A stretch of DNA of 64,000 nucleotides from assembly GCA_963965975.1 (NCBI GenBank), contig OZ014415.1, positions 7,789,057 through 7,853,056 on the forward strand, written 5' to 3'. The notes under the pieces were generated by a model that saw nothing but the letters and a program-made list of their open reading frames with translations, had not been told where the DNA came from and did no database searches. Both the position numbers and the translations under genes were made by a program. This DNA is from Xestospongia bergquistia (taxonomy: Eukaryota > Porifera > Demospongiae > Haplosclerida > Petrosiidae). Numbering within the stretch: the stretch's first letter is position 1; each line of letters starts with the position of its first letter. Below, one piece after another: positions 1 through 13,300 of the stretch.

Positions 1-99
1 CACTTAGTAATATTATATTCTATTATATTATTACTATATTATGGATGTCTATAGAGTCTTTGTTGACAAAGTTGGTCATAAAATCTATGGAAATAATGA

Positions 100-690
100 T
101 ATACATATAATTAGAATATACACTATACAAAAAGGAACTATGCACTCCCCAAAAATAGTGATTTTCTCCATTCATTTCTGTACTAAAGTATTCCAAAATG
201 ACACAGAAATGGATCCAGGAAGTGATGTCATTACTACTAACTCAACTAACAATGTACATGACAATTATAAAGGGAAAATTGGTTTGGTACTGATGTTCTG
301 GTATATGATTACAGTGCTCATTTGAACTACAAAACCATGTTAACAAAGCAACAATCTCATAATGATAATATAATATTGAGTGTCTCATAGCATCATCCAT
401 AAATCTACTTATGATATTTATATTCATTGTTCACACACTAATATTTAGTACTGTGAGTTAATATGATAGTGTTAAGCTATTTTTTGTAGCTGCCAAAGTT
501 AACATTTAAAAATAGTATCAGGTCTATCCTAAACAACAAAGTAAGAGGTTCATTTACAATATATTTTTGACTTGGTATAGTGATTGACTACTTTCTTTTT
601 TGGTGGTTTGAAAAAAGCCTAATGTTTACTATATTTAGATGAATGAACAATGTTGCTTAAGTACTGGTATCAATTTAATAATATTATATT
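100..690. repeat. Dispersed repeat R1, copy 1
   Basis: The stretch containing GAACTATGCACTCC, CCAGGAAGTGATGT and GGGAAAATTGGT recurs at about 16640-17030, 24790-25360 and 40570-40860, with roughly 80 to 90 percent identity by eye. No coding capacity is conserved between copies. The right-hand copies end in a sequence shared with the last codons of the proline-rich gene at 40.9-42.1 kb. No terminal inverted repeats were seen. Confidence 0.7.
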
Positions 691-699
691 ATATTATAT

Positions 700-1110
700 T
701 ATTACTATATTATGGACGTCTATAGTCTTTGTTAACAAAGTTGGTCATGAGTGCACCAACAATTCATGGTTATTGCTGCAAATGTTTGTGTTATAAATAA
801 CCATGACATCAACGTTCCACAAATTTGTTATTGAGTGCATGAACAACTGTTTGCTATGTGGATCAGTGAAGTTTGGTTGTTATAAGACACTGTATGTACA
901 ATTGTTATAAGCATCAGTTTATTTTTGTTTAATAGTACAAATAAAGTTGAAATAGTTTTAAAAACTTGTGTAAGTTCTTATATTTTATATCAATTAGAAC
1001 TCTTATTATATGGGGTTTAACCTCATCTTGACCTCTACTAAGACTAGCACAAATAAATACGAGGGCAATAGTCCATGCAAATATTATCAAGTATGTACTT
1101 CACAAGAAAA
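700..1110. repeat. Dispersed repeat R2, copy 1
   Basis: Contains GTTGACAAAGTTGGTCATGA-type sequence followed by TTATTGCTGCAAATGTTTGT and, about 300 bp on, an AACCTCAT..TTGACCTCTACC block. Similar copies lie at about 8320-8690, 9590-9960 and (5' part only) 10345-10475. Non-coding as far as can be seen; likely a mobile or segmentally copied element. Confidence 0.65.
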
Positions 1111-1208
1111 TTTATCTCTGAAGAATTTATAAATGATTAGGTTGCTTAGGGGTCAAAATTATATGAATATATACGTCAGAAATTTAAGCAGGACAATAAA
1201 TAACTTAC

Positions 1209-4200
1209 CAACATCTGTGTATTCCTCTCTCTTCAGACTCATTTGTGGCATAGTAGTTAAGGATGTGGTCATTTCAACAATGTTATCTATAGATAGGATA
1301 AGATTTAATTCAATATAATAATGATAATTCAATAATAAGGTTTTAAGTCAACATTTTCTTTTAATGTTGAAAGATAATAAAATATAAATTATAAAATGGA
1401 TCAATTTAGTTATCAATGAAAATGTAGAATCAGTAACCTACCAACATCTGGAGACTTTGTATCTTCCAAAGGTTGGTCTACACTACTTCTTTGTAGTGTA
1501 GTTGTTGAGGGTGTGGTCATTACTAAGGATAAGATATATTATGTAAATATCATAAAATGAACAATAAATTCATCATAAATATATATTCTGGATGCTTTAT
1601 GCTTAATATTTGAATCCCAAAGTGAAAGAAGACATTGTTAAGAGTTAGAAGAGAACTTCAGTTACTGAATGGTTCAAACTTCTAAAAAAAAACTGCACTA
1701 GAAATGTAATATATAATTTAAACATAGAAGCCAAAATCCATGCATTTTTATGAGATTCTGCTGTATGTCTGCTATTTAGGAACTTATACTACAACATTAA
1801 TTTGTTCTCTACACACTTTAAACTAAGGAAATTGAGTATTACTATTACACTGTACATTAATTGACATCAATCGTCAAATTTATATATTCTAACACCTATA
1901 GTACTAAGTCAGAACTAACTTCACATTGTTAAAACAGGTGGGTATTTGTATTCTATTTAAGACAATTCCATCCACAATGTTGTCGTGTAGCTACAATAGA
2001 CTGAATTAAACATAATACCTTTGGATGAAGTCGTATCTGATTGTCTGTCTGGAACTTCTGTCAAATATTCATCAGATATCGTACATCGCAATTTACCAGA
2101 AACATGTAAAATAGCAGCATGACGAGGTGGTTTAAGGCATGGACAGAAGGAAGCCATTTTGCATTTAATGTTGCTGCTTTCAAATTTACGTTTCTTGATG
2201 GTGTCTTTTAAAATGGAATGAATATCTTTCTTCCCTTTCTCTTTGTCCTCAGCATATTGAAAATGAATCTCAAAACAGTCATTAGATTCAACAAAAAGGA
2301 CTTTCCCTTTCATATCATAGTGTTGCAATGTAATGAGATTAGAATACAATATTGATGTATTATCAACTGACCAAATGGAGTCATCAAAAAGGTCATCACT
2401 AGTACCAACTCGAAGCAATAGCAGATTAACAATCATAGCACAAAAAAGACCAAGTGGAACCCCTTTATCAAAATAATACATTAATGAAAACTTGTTGGAC
2501 GAGGTAGCACATGAAGGATCTGTTAATGGTAGTAATGCTGGCATGAAGAACTTGTCTTCAGGCATTTCTGTTGCTATTAGTAGGTGCTGAAATATCTGCA
2601 GCAACTCTGAGCTAAAATTGGGGAAAAAATCAAGTATCTTCTTGCATTTTTCAAAATTTTTAAAAACATTCTTTGTAACAAAACCTTTCTTAGCGGCTTC
2701 AATCATATCTTGTGTCTCTCGATCAGTTTTAATATTTTCTCGTTTCTTACATATATACACCATTAGCTCACGAATCACGTCAATCAAACTCTCTGGTTTA
2801 ACAAACACTAAATTGGACACTCCTGGATAGTACAGAATTGTGTTAAGGAGATGAAAAAATGTCAAAGCACTTTGTATTTCTGCTTCTACCAAGTTAATCT
2901 TTGCCCCAATGGTTTTACAATCTTTTAAGGAGAGTATCCCACAGGAGGCCTTTTCACGCAACATAATTTCTAATGCATACCAACTCAATGGGATATTTAC
3001 TTCAAAGGCTTGATCTCTTAACTCAGCACTAATTACTTTAATTGCTGGATCATCAAAGACTCCCTTCTCAGCGTTACGACCATCAACTCGATATAAAATC
3101 TTTCCATTATAAAGTGACAACTTAAACATTATAGGCTGAAATATCTGAGAGAGTTTATCTTCTTTCTGCTGAATGGTCTCTAGTTTCTCTCCTCTCCTTT
3201 GAAGATCTTCATACATGTCACCATGGGTAGCAATGGCAACAACCTTTAATTGCTCTGGAACTTTGATCATACCAGAAAGCTCACTATCTCCAGCTAAATA
3301 ACTTTGAAAACCATCACAGTTAACCATAAGTGTGAGACGCCTTAGAAGTGTATCAACAGAGGGTAAGTAATCACTTACATTTGTCTTACAGTCTTTACCT
3401 TCTGCATATTGAAAGACAGCAGAAGATTGACTGCTGAGAGCTTTACTTAAATCAGTAACTAACAGAAGGACTGATGCACATGGTATAAAGGCTTGTACTA
3501 ACTGTTGAAATTGTATTTGACCTCCACAATCAATGAAGTACAGCCATTCCTTATAAAGTGTTAACTTATTTTCTAACTGCTCGGCTTTAGAGACCAAGTG
3601 TCTTAATTCCATTTCATCATCAAAAATGTTTTCCTCTAACAAATCAGGAGAAGGGGAAGAGTCTTCTTCACTTTCAACAATCTTTGCAATCAGAGACTTC
3701 ATTTCACTAGCAAATTTTTGAACCATTCTTTCAGTATCTACCAACTCCCAGTGAACTTCGCCATCCAATTTTACGTGACAAGTTATGTTAACAGCAATTT
3801 GTGGAGACTCAAAAGCACTAGTACTCTCGTTAGATGTGTATCGGTGATGAAGAACTAGACATTTTACTGATGTTTTACCAGCTCTAGCAGGGCCTTGAAC
3901 AATAGCTTTGCTAATTCTGGCTTTGACAGATCCACTTTTAAGAGCTTTGTCAAAATGGCGTTGATCTAAGTTAAGCCAAAAAATAACTTTCAAAAGTAAA
4001 AAATATATATCAACATTTTGCAGTATATCTATGGGAACAATACCAAATATCGGAATTTCTATTAGGGTTTGGTAGCTTGATTATCATTATGTATGGACAT
4101 GAAACTGAGATCAAGAACAATGGTCCTGGATATTTACAGGATCAGCCAAAGTCCTTTAAATTGCAATTATGCATGTGAATGCTACATGCTATGTGTGTGG

Positions 4201-5433
4201 GTGGGACCACATGGTGTGTGTGTGCATCTGTATTATTCCTATACATAGTATTGTTATTATCATTATTTCTTTGTAAAAGACTTGTCATAGCTAACCTATA
4301 GCTACAAATTGCAATGAAATAAATTAAGTTAAATTCAATTTGAAAATAAATTAAAGGATCTATCAATCTGACTTTCCAGATCCAAGAAAATGAATGTTGG
4401 CTGTTTGCCAATTTGATTAAGCAATGCTTTCAAATAAAGAATGAGAAAAGACTCACTTATAAAAAGAAGATACTCATAAAAGTCAATAAGTTATTAAAAG
4501 CAAATTTGAAATACATCAGAATGCATCAGGCGATCGATAAACAGAAAGCGAGTGATCTAGACAATTCATGCTTAATTATATCTTGAAATATAAACAGGAT
4601 TTAAAGTTTATTTAGTGAAGGTACTTTGTTAATAACAAACTCATTCTAACTACAAATTTACCACTATACAATAGTGTTGAAATAATAACATATATACATG
4701 TCAATAACACTCAAAGTTTTTCTATCAATACAGAATATAATATTAATGACCTACCAAATACAGGATGTTCAGTGCTAACTTTCATATGTGAGGAAGCTAC
4801 ACAAAATATAAAAGTCATATCATTAACATAAGAATGTGCATAATAACAAGATTAAGAATATTTCCTGTTAATTTATATTTATAGTTACCGTTGGGTTGAT
4901 GTCTTGATGTTTCAAGTGGTATATCCACTGCAAGAAGAGAAAAATATACAGTTATATGATATATAGTATATGTGCATAGTATATAACACAGTGTAAATGG
5001 ATTTATGATTTTGAAAGGGACTCAGTTTTGCTCAGTGTGATATGTACTACATATGTCCAGACAACAGCTATACATAAAATCCAATATGTCCCACCTTATC
5101 TGCACCAAGTTCAAAGTACAAACTCAGCCTAAGTAGTAGAATATATATTCTAATGTTGTGCACACTGTATTAACATAACATCCTTATATAAATGATACAT
5201 ACCCTTTGGCAAGAAGACTAATATTGCATGCTTAGTGTGCTGGATAAAAAAATTTTAATTATAAAAAATCACCAACCAAACTTGGCCATGGCCTCCATGT
5301 TTCAATGCTCTTTGTTAAATTCAATAAAGCTTCTTTACAGCTGTCTTTTTTCAAGCATTTTCTACTGTTTGTAAATGTTTTGACTGCAGTTAGAGAACAT
5401 GTCATGTACAAACATCCATAGGTGCATATAACG

Positions 5434-5477
<44 letters not shown>

Positions 5478-6380
5478 GGATAAAGGCCTTGTGCAAAGTT
5501 TTAGTATTTCATCAATTATTCAAGTAAGTATTTTTCAATTATTAATTCATAATATTATTGTTTTGGATTTTCTATATTTTTAGTGAACTTCATATTTAAG
5601 TAGTATCACACAAGGCTGATGAAAAGTTTTTCAATATAACATGAGAATCTGACCTCCATTAAAGTGTTGCTAAGTTGGTTGGTTACACATGCTTGACAGT
5701 TATTATGTTGAACAATAAATTTTGGCATGAGGTTTGTAACTTAGTAATCAGTTTGGGATATTCACTTAAGAGTTCTTTACGTTTTTGACCACAAATCAAA
5801 ATTAATACTATAAATTATATTCATACTCCTGATGAAGGAAGTTCATACACTCATTGTGTATTGAGTTTAATAGGTGTTGATTATTCTAAAATCTTACTAA
5901 ATTTAACACAAAATTTGCAGATTTATAGTTATATATTACCATTAATAAATATAAACCTACAGTACATATTGATGTCATATCCAATAAAGTATATGAGTAC
6001 ATACTAACAGCTGAATGAATTTAGCTTTCCAAATATTACAATCACATACCAGTGAGACTTGACAGTTGTTTATTTAGTTCCCTTCCAGCAATGCTTGCTG
6101 GTCCACCTAGATCCTCAAGAATATCAGTCAAAGTTTTCCATCGTTCTTGTACTTCTGAAATACTTCCACATAACTGTAATCCAATTTTAAAGTCTTGAAA
6201 TATACTAAAAAAATCACTGTTTTGCATGAATATCAGGCCTGCTTCAAATACTTTACTGGCAAACGATCTCATACTTCCCTCTAGTACTGAAATAAGCATG
6301 GCATAGTGTAAATTGAAAACATCGCTAACAGCTCGTCTGTAGTTTTTGAGAGCGTTGCCGTCATTTGAGAGTGTTGCCAT
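1209..6380 (-). CDS. Helical (death-fold-like) + Roc/COR-like GTPase gene, 3' end off window
   Basis: Exons read on the minus strand: 6380-6050, 5383-5273, 4927-4889, 4796-4755, 3965-2019, 1522-1442, 1286-1209. All lengths fit: the first is phase 0 to 1, the rest are phase 1 to 1. The first exon opens with ATG (MATLSNDG) and encodes a helical domain of about 110 aa resembling the CARD-like exon at 51.3-51.6 kb. Three short linkers follow (one ends ETWRPWPSLVG). The 649-codon exon is the GTPase: P-loop GPARAGKTS, switch-II-like DCGGQIQF, a G4-like ATHGD, then a COR-like segment (FFHLLNTILYYPG). Two TTP-rich linkers follow and reading continues off the left edge, where a death domain would be expected by analogy with the gene at 34.4-40.3 kb. 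Function is inferred: a nucleotide-dependent scaffold or switch in death-fold signalling. The exon chain is well supported; the family name is less certain. Confidence 0.75.
2019..3965 (-). CDS. Large single exon: Roc/COR-like GTPase module
   Basis: One open exon of 1947 nt, flanked by CTTAG acceptor and GTATTATG donor, phase 1 to 1. Visible motifs in order: P-loop GPARAGKTS near residue 22; an acidic spacer; LYFIDCGGQIQF (the Ras/Roc DxxGQ motif); LKVVAIATHGDMYEDL (G4-like, THxD instead of NKxD); a winged-helix-like COR region with IPLSWYALEIMLRE and FFHLLNTILYYPG; a C-terminal part with LFVESNDCFEIHF; then FCPC and a later Cys. The same C-terminus in the 11.4-13.3 kb paralogue carries two CxxC pairs, so here the zinc-ribbon-like site looks degenerate. 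No LRRs or kinase are attached, unlike classical ROCO proteins such as LRRK2. Confidence 0.7.
4080..4440. repeat. Segmental duplicate of 13.45-13.80 kb
   Basis: The sequence upstream of the first GTPase exon (AGGGTTTGGTAGCTTGATTA, later GACTTGTCATAGCTAACCTA) is repeated at 13446-13800 upstream of the second GTPase exon. The duplication therefore included the exon and its upstream intron. Confidence 0.8.
5435..5475. repeat. (TA)n microsatellite
   Basis: Uninterrupted alternating TA of about 40 bases within an intergenic or intronic AT-rich stretch between exons of the GTPase gene to the left. Confidence 0.95.
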
Positions 6381-7351
6381 CAGATCTGATTAGCCATACA
6401 CACCCAAGAATATTATTATTGTCAATCTGACGTCCAGATTTAATCCGAACAATCAGAACTGATACGGTATGAATCAGAACATGTGACTAAATATTGTTAA
6501 TTAATTTCATAATAGTATTTTATAATTATTATTAACATTTACTTTGAATCAATAACTACACAATACAGTAAATATTTTAAATAAAACAAGAGAGTGAGAC
6601 AAAATATTTGTCAATTTCCCAACAACAACTACTATATACTACTGACATAGAAGACACAATAGATAATGTGGATAAAACAAACAAGTTTTCTGTTAGTTCA
6701 AGAAGTAAGCAATCAAATTATCTGAATCAATCATTTATTGTACTTTTCAATTTCAGCTCCCTCACAATATAAATATCACTTGATGCTCCTATGTCATTAA
6801 AAACAGCTAACAAAACTCCATAGACACTGAAACAATAACAAACAATTATATAATGAAGAGTAGATACAAACATATGACTTTACCACTGCACTGTTGACTT
6901 TAACAAAGTCGCCACCTCTATTGACCATGGCCATCAATTTAAAAAGAATTTGAAGTCTAATAATAGTATTAATATTAATAATGAACATGTAGATTGTTAT
7001 AATTCTCATAATGTGCTGTATGAATTAATATAATTATTTAATACATGTGGTGATAGTACTTGCATTAAAAAGCATTCTAAAGACACCTCACCAAGGAGAA
7101 AGTACATAGGCATAATAAGGCCACTCAACAAATTTGTATGGTCACCCTCATCATTCTACATACTGATCTGACATAGACATTGTAAGTGCATCCAACGTGT
7201 TCTTCTCTACTGCACCATGTTGGAAATAATTTCCATTAGGTATATATATACTAACCATTCATTGCTTTTAAATTTACAGGTAAAATACTTTTAATAAGAA
7301 GAAAACAAACACACTAGAGACATGAATGTTAGCTTTAATTGATACTTTTAT
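6381..7351. other. Intergenic region, nothing firm
   Basis: AT-rich sequence between the 5' end of the left GTPase gene and the 3' end of the next gene, both on the minus strand. It should contain the promoter of the left gene and the polyadenylation region of the right one. No motif is clear enough to call. Confidence 0.4.
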
Positions 7352-10300
7352 TTAGTTGTCTTTATTTATATAATAAGTAAAATTTTCTTCTATTGATAGC
7401 CAGCTCCTTATCGCATTTGCAAGCATCACTTTTTTACCTAAGGTTTTACTTTCAACTACATCTATGATAGTACGCCAAGTAACAGGAGAACATTGTGTTG
7501 ACATCCATTCAGCTATGACCTTAGTCAACCTAGTAATGTTGCTACCACTTAATCCTTCTGCAAATGTGATGCCAACACCCAATGCAGTAGAAAAAGATTC
7601 ATACAAGTGTCCATATTCAGCTAACAATTCCACAACATGTTTCTCAGTGGGTTTCTTGTTGAGAATTTTGTTAATATCATTGCCTGAGATAGAGAATATA
7701 GTAATAAATACAGATAAAGTTTCTTAGATAATCACAATAATTTGAGTTTCATAATTTTAACTAATATAACCTATACATTGTTGAAATGACCGCACCAATT
7801 TCAACGCTAAATTGTTGTTCAATGCTATATGCTATAAAATGTCATTGAACATTGAAAAAATAACTATCTCTTTGATATTTATGATGAACATCATAGATGT
7901 CCATCCCATCACATATGTACAGATGGTATTTTAATATCCATATGTTCCACAGGTACATTGTGTCAGTGGACATTATGGACATTTATTTATATACAAATGG
8001 AATCATAATGTCCATCCATTGTAACTACAGAATGGATAGATAGCATCAGTGGTAGATCCAGAAACTTACAAAGAGGGGTTCAACTATGAATATTAATATT
8101 AAGCTATGAATATTAATATTATTCAATTTGTTAATTAATAATTATTAACTTATTAATAGCTATTGTAATCATTATGAATAATTAATAAAAGAGGGGTTCA
8201 ATGGAACCCATGGAACCCCCTCTGGATCCGCCACTGAGTACCAATGGTAGTAATAGTCACTGTGGATTCTATGGTATCTACATTATTTATTTCAAGGCTA
8301 TACATTCTAAGAATAATAAAATTTCCATGGATGTCCGATCTTTATTGAATAACAATTTGTGGTTACTGCTGTAAATGTTTGTGGTTATAAGTAACCATAA
8401 TATCAACATTCAGAAAACTTGCTATTGAATACATGAACAACTGTTTGCTTAATGGATCAGTGAACCTCTGTTGTTATATGTCACTGTATGTACAATTGTT
8501 GTAAGTATCAGGTTACTTTTGTTCAATGGCACAAATAAAGTTGAAAATAGTTCTAAATATTCCTTATGGAAGTTTTATATTTTAAATCAATTAGAGCTCT
8601 TGTTAGGTGGGCTGTAACCTCATTTTAACCTCTACCAAGACTAGCATAAATAAAAATGGATGGGCACTAGCCCATCCAAGTATTTTCAAGTATGTCATTA
8701 ATATTAGAAATGTATGAAGTTTTCTAGTTTGTTGTCTTTTTGTGACATTAGAGTACCATGTTTTATATATATAGTATATTTCTGAATTGCATTGATTAGA
8801 GCAACTCCCATGTGTATAGCATGTAAAACAACAAAGTTGTTCATGTCTCTGAGTGAGTCTTTCTAGGACAGACTGTAACTATGCTATGAATACAATTACA
8901 CATTCCTTATATGGTGATTGATACTTCCCTCCTTTGCAAGCCTATGGGCTCCTAATATTTTAATATAAAAACATTAAGTTTCACATACTTTTTTTCTTTG
9001 CACTGTCCTTTGAAGATGGTTCTTCATTATCTTCACAAGAAGAAATAACTGAAGTTGTATCTATAGAAAAACACATAGAAATTTGAATGTTCAAGTGACA
9101 TCATACATTCAACCACTATGTCAATTAGAATTACAATTAAGGAAAATATAATGTGACTGCTTTATATTAAACTTTAAAAATAATGTCTGGTAAGTGACTT
9201 ATTAAAGTGACAAATAATTATAAAAATCATTCTAAGACTATTTTCATAGTACTACTATTGGTATAAGAGATCAGATTATTGATAACTTTGAAGATTAAAG
9301 AGTTGGCAGAAGTCATGAAACTAGCAACCAATGAATATTATTACTATTATTTTAAGTGATTTAAATGAGATATGACTGATTGAGTCTTTTGAGTTTTTTT
9401 TAATTGTAATATCTTTGAACAGTTTACATGTTCATGTTTAAAGTACGTGTATACAAATGGAATCACAATGTTCATCCATTATAAGTACAAAATGGATAAA
9501 TTGTACCAATAGTAGTAATTGACCATGGATTCTGTGGTATCTACAGTATAAGGCTGTATATTCTAAGAATATAAATTTTCCATAGATGTCTATTGTCTTT
9601 GTTGACAAAGTTGGTCATGAGTGTACCAACAATTTGTGGTTATTGCTGCAAATTTTTGTGGTTATAAGTAACCATGACATCAATATTCTGCTACTGAATG
9701 CATGAACAACTGTTTCCTATATGGATCATGAAGCTCTGGTGGTATAAAGCATTGTATGTGCAATTGTTATAATCACCAGGATACTTTTGTTCAAAGGCAC
9801 AAATAAAGTTGAAATAGTTCTAAATATTCCTTATGTAAGTTTTATATTTTATATCAAGTAGAGCTCTTGTTAGGCGGGCTCTAACCTCATTTTGACCTCT
9901 ACCAAGATTAGCATAAATAAATACGAGGGCAATAGCCATGGAAGTATTTTCAAGTATGCCATTAATATTAGAAATGTATGAAGTTTTCTAGTTTGTTGCC
10001 TTTTGTGACATTAGAGTACCATGTTTTATATAATATAGTATATTTATGAATTGAATTGATTAGAGCATCTCTCATGTGTATAGCATGTAAAACAACAAAG
10101 TTGTTCATGTTTTGAGTGGAAAGACTGTAATAATGCTATGAATACAATTAAATATTCCTTATATGGTGTATGTAATTGCCTCCTTTGCAAGTCTATGGGT
10201 TCCTGATATTATTTTAATATAAAAACATTCAGTTTCACATACATTTTTTCTTTGCACTGTCCTTTAAAGATGGCTTTTCATTATCTTCACAAGAAGAAAT

Positions 10301-13300
10301 AGCTGAAGTTGTATCTATATATATATCTATGACTAAAACATTTCCATGGATGTCTATGGTCTTTGTTGACAAAGTTGGTCAGGAGTACATCAACAATTTG
10401 TGGTTATTGCCGAAAATGTTTGTGGTTATAAATAACCATGACATCAATATTCTACAAATTTGTTATTGAATGCATTGTTTTGTATATATTGCTTGGTTTT
10501 GTCTGTTATATTTAAACAAAAATATAGTCTATCATGTCCTTCCACAACTACTACCTCTCTAATTAAAGTTATTTACAATTAGCCTTTACATACCTTTTTC
10601 CTTTGAGCTGTCATTTGAAAATTGTTTTCCACTACCCTCACGAGAAAAATCAGCTGAAGTTGTGTCTACATATATGAGAGAGAGACAAAAATAATCATAC
10701 TATATACAAACTTAATTTCTTAAGTAATATATATACCAATTAACTATCAAATCCAATGCATGCAGCAGTTTTAGTAGTACTGACAAAAGGCTATAGCTCT
10801 TAGATTATTTTGTCATTGTTGATGGATCCTTGTGCATCATATAATTTGCCAAGCTTAGCAGCCACATGTTATGGAGTGATAGTGGAAGGTTAGTGTGATT
10901 AGTTATATCAGATATATCTTGGTTTATCAACCTGTAGGCATTGTACAAATCTGCTAACTTGGGATTTTGTAAAAGATATCACCTTTGATAGCATAAAGCC
11001 CTCATATATATATATAGGTTTCTGAACCATGATATACATAACACACAACTACACACTCATATAGCTTTATAATCTTTAGTTTCTACTTCTGGACAAGTCT
11101 GTCACATAGTTAGACATAATCATATAAGAAAGCATAATGCATAGTTTATCAAAATCACAATCTATATCTAAATAGAGCAATCAATTTTATTGGGATATTA
11201 GTTTTGGAGCCTTACCAGATTGCTGTGGTATCAACATTTTTTTATTAGTCAAAGGTTGTCCAGGAATTTCAACGGCCTCTAGACAAATAAATAACAAAAA
11301 TATATAGTCTTTGTTATATACATACTATGCAAGTGTACTTACAATGAAGATATAAGTAACAAACCTTTGAGTAAGGACACGTTATTAACATCCTTTTCAG
11401 TAGAAGGATTACCACATTCAGTACAAACAAATTGGTTATATGCACGTTTAGTAGCAAAATGACGAGACTGTTCAAAGCAGTATGGACAGAAGATGGCCTT
11501 TACAGGTGAAACTGAGAATTTACGACTAGTGATGGTATTGTCTAAGATGTCGTCAATAGCTTCTTCTCCTATTTTCTTGTCATCAGCGTGTTCAAAGTAA
11601 ATCTCATAACAATCATTAGATTCCACAAATACAACATTCCTCCATTTTATTTTATGATATTTCAATGTCACTTGATTAGAGTACACAGTTGAAGTATAGG
11701 ATCAATTGCCCATTCAGAATTATCACAAAAGCGTTTCGTGGGGACAATTCTACATGAAAGAAGATTAACAATCATAGCACAAAAAAGACCAAGTGGAACT
11801 CCTTTATCAAAGTAATATACTAATGAAGACTTGTAGGATGAAGTAGCACATGAAGGATCTGTTAATGGTAGTAATGCTGGCATGAAGAACTTGTCTTCGG
11901 GCATTTCTGTTGCTATTAGTAGGTCCCGAAATATTTGCAGCAACTCTGAGCTGAAATTGGGGAAAAAAGTAAATATCTTCTTGCATTTTTCAAAATTCTT
12001 GAAAACATTCTTTGTAACAAAACCTGTCTTAGCGGCTTCAATCATATAATAGTTCTCTTCATCAGCTTCATAGTTCTCTTCATCAGCTTCATTGTTCTCA
12101 TCATCTTCATCTTCATTTTTTCGTTTCTCATATATATACACCACTAGCTCACGAATCACTTCAATCAAACTCTCTGGTTTAACAAACACTAAATCGGACA
12201 CTCTTGGGTAGTACAAAATCGTATTAAGGAGATGAAAAAATTTCAAAGCACTTTGTACTTCTGCTTCATCCAAGTTAATCCTTGCCCCAATGGTTTTACA
12301 AGCTTCTAAGGAGAGTATCCCACAGGAGGCCTTTTCACGCAACATAATTTCAAATGCATACCAACTCAATGGGATATTTACTTCAAAGGCTTGATCTCCT
12401 AATTTAGCACGAATTACTTTAATCGCTGGATCATCAAAGTCTCCCTTCTTAGCATTACGACCATCAACTTGATATAAAATCTTTCCTTTATTAAGTGACA
12501 AATTATATTTAATAGGCTGAAATATTTGAGAGAGTTTTTCTTCTTTCTGCTGAATTGTCTCTACTTTCTCTCCTTTCCTTTGAAGATCTTCATATATGTC
12601 TCGGTAAGTAGCAATGGCAAAAACCTTTAATTGCTCTGGAACTTTGATCTTATCAGAAAGCTCACTAGATCCAGCTAAATGACTTTGAAAACCATCACAG
12701 TTAACCATAAGTGTGAGACGCCTTAGAAGTGTATCAACAGAGGGTAAGTAGGGACTTAAATTTATTGTACAGTCTTCATCTTCTGCATATTGAAAGACAG
12801 CAGAAGATTGACTGCTGAGAGCTTTACTTAAATCAATAACTAACAGAAGAACTGATGCACATGGTATAAAGGCTTGTACTAACTGTTGAAATTGTATTTG
12901 ACCTCCACAATCAATGAAGTACAGCCATTCCTTATGGAGTGTTAATTTTTTTTCTTTTTCTAACTGCTCTGCTTTAGTGACCAGATTTATTAATTCCATT
13001 TCACCATCTTCCTCTAACAAGTCAGAGGAGGGGGACGAGTCTTCTTCACTTTCAATCTCTGCGATTAGAGATCTTATTTCACTAGCAAATTTTTGAACCA
13101 TTCTTTTACTATCCACTAATTCCCAGTGAACATCGTCATCTAATTTTCCATTACGAGTTACAGCAATTTGTGGAGACTCAATAGCACTAGTACTCTTGCT
13201 AGATGAGTATTGTTGACGAAGAATTAGGCATCTTACAGATGTTTTACCAGCTCTAGCAGGACCTTGAACAATAGCTTTGCTAATTCTGGCTTTGACAGAT

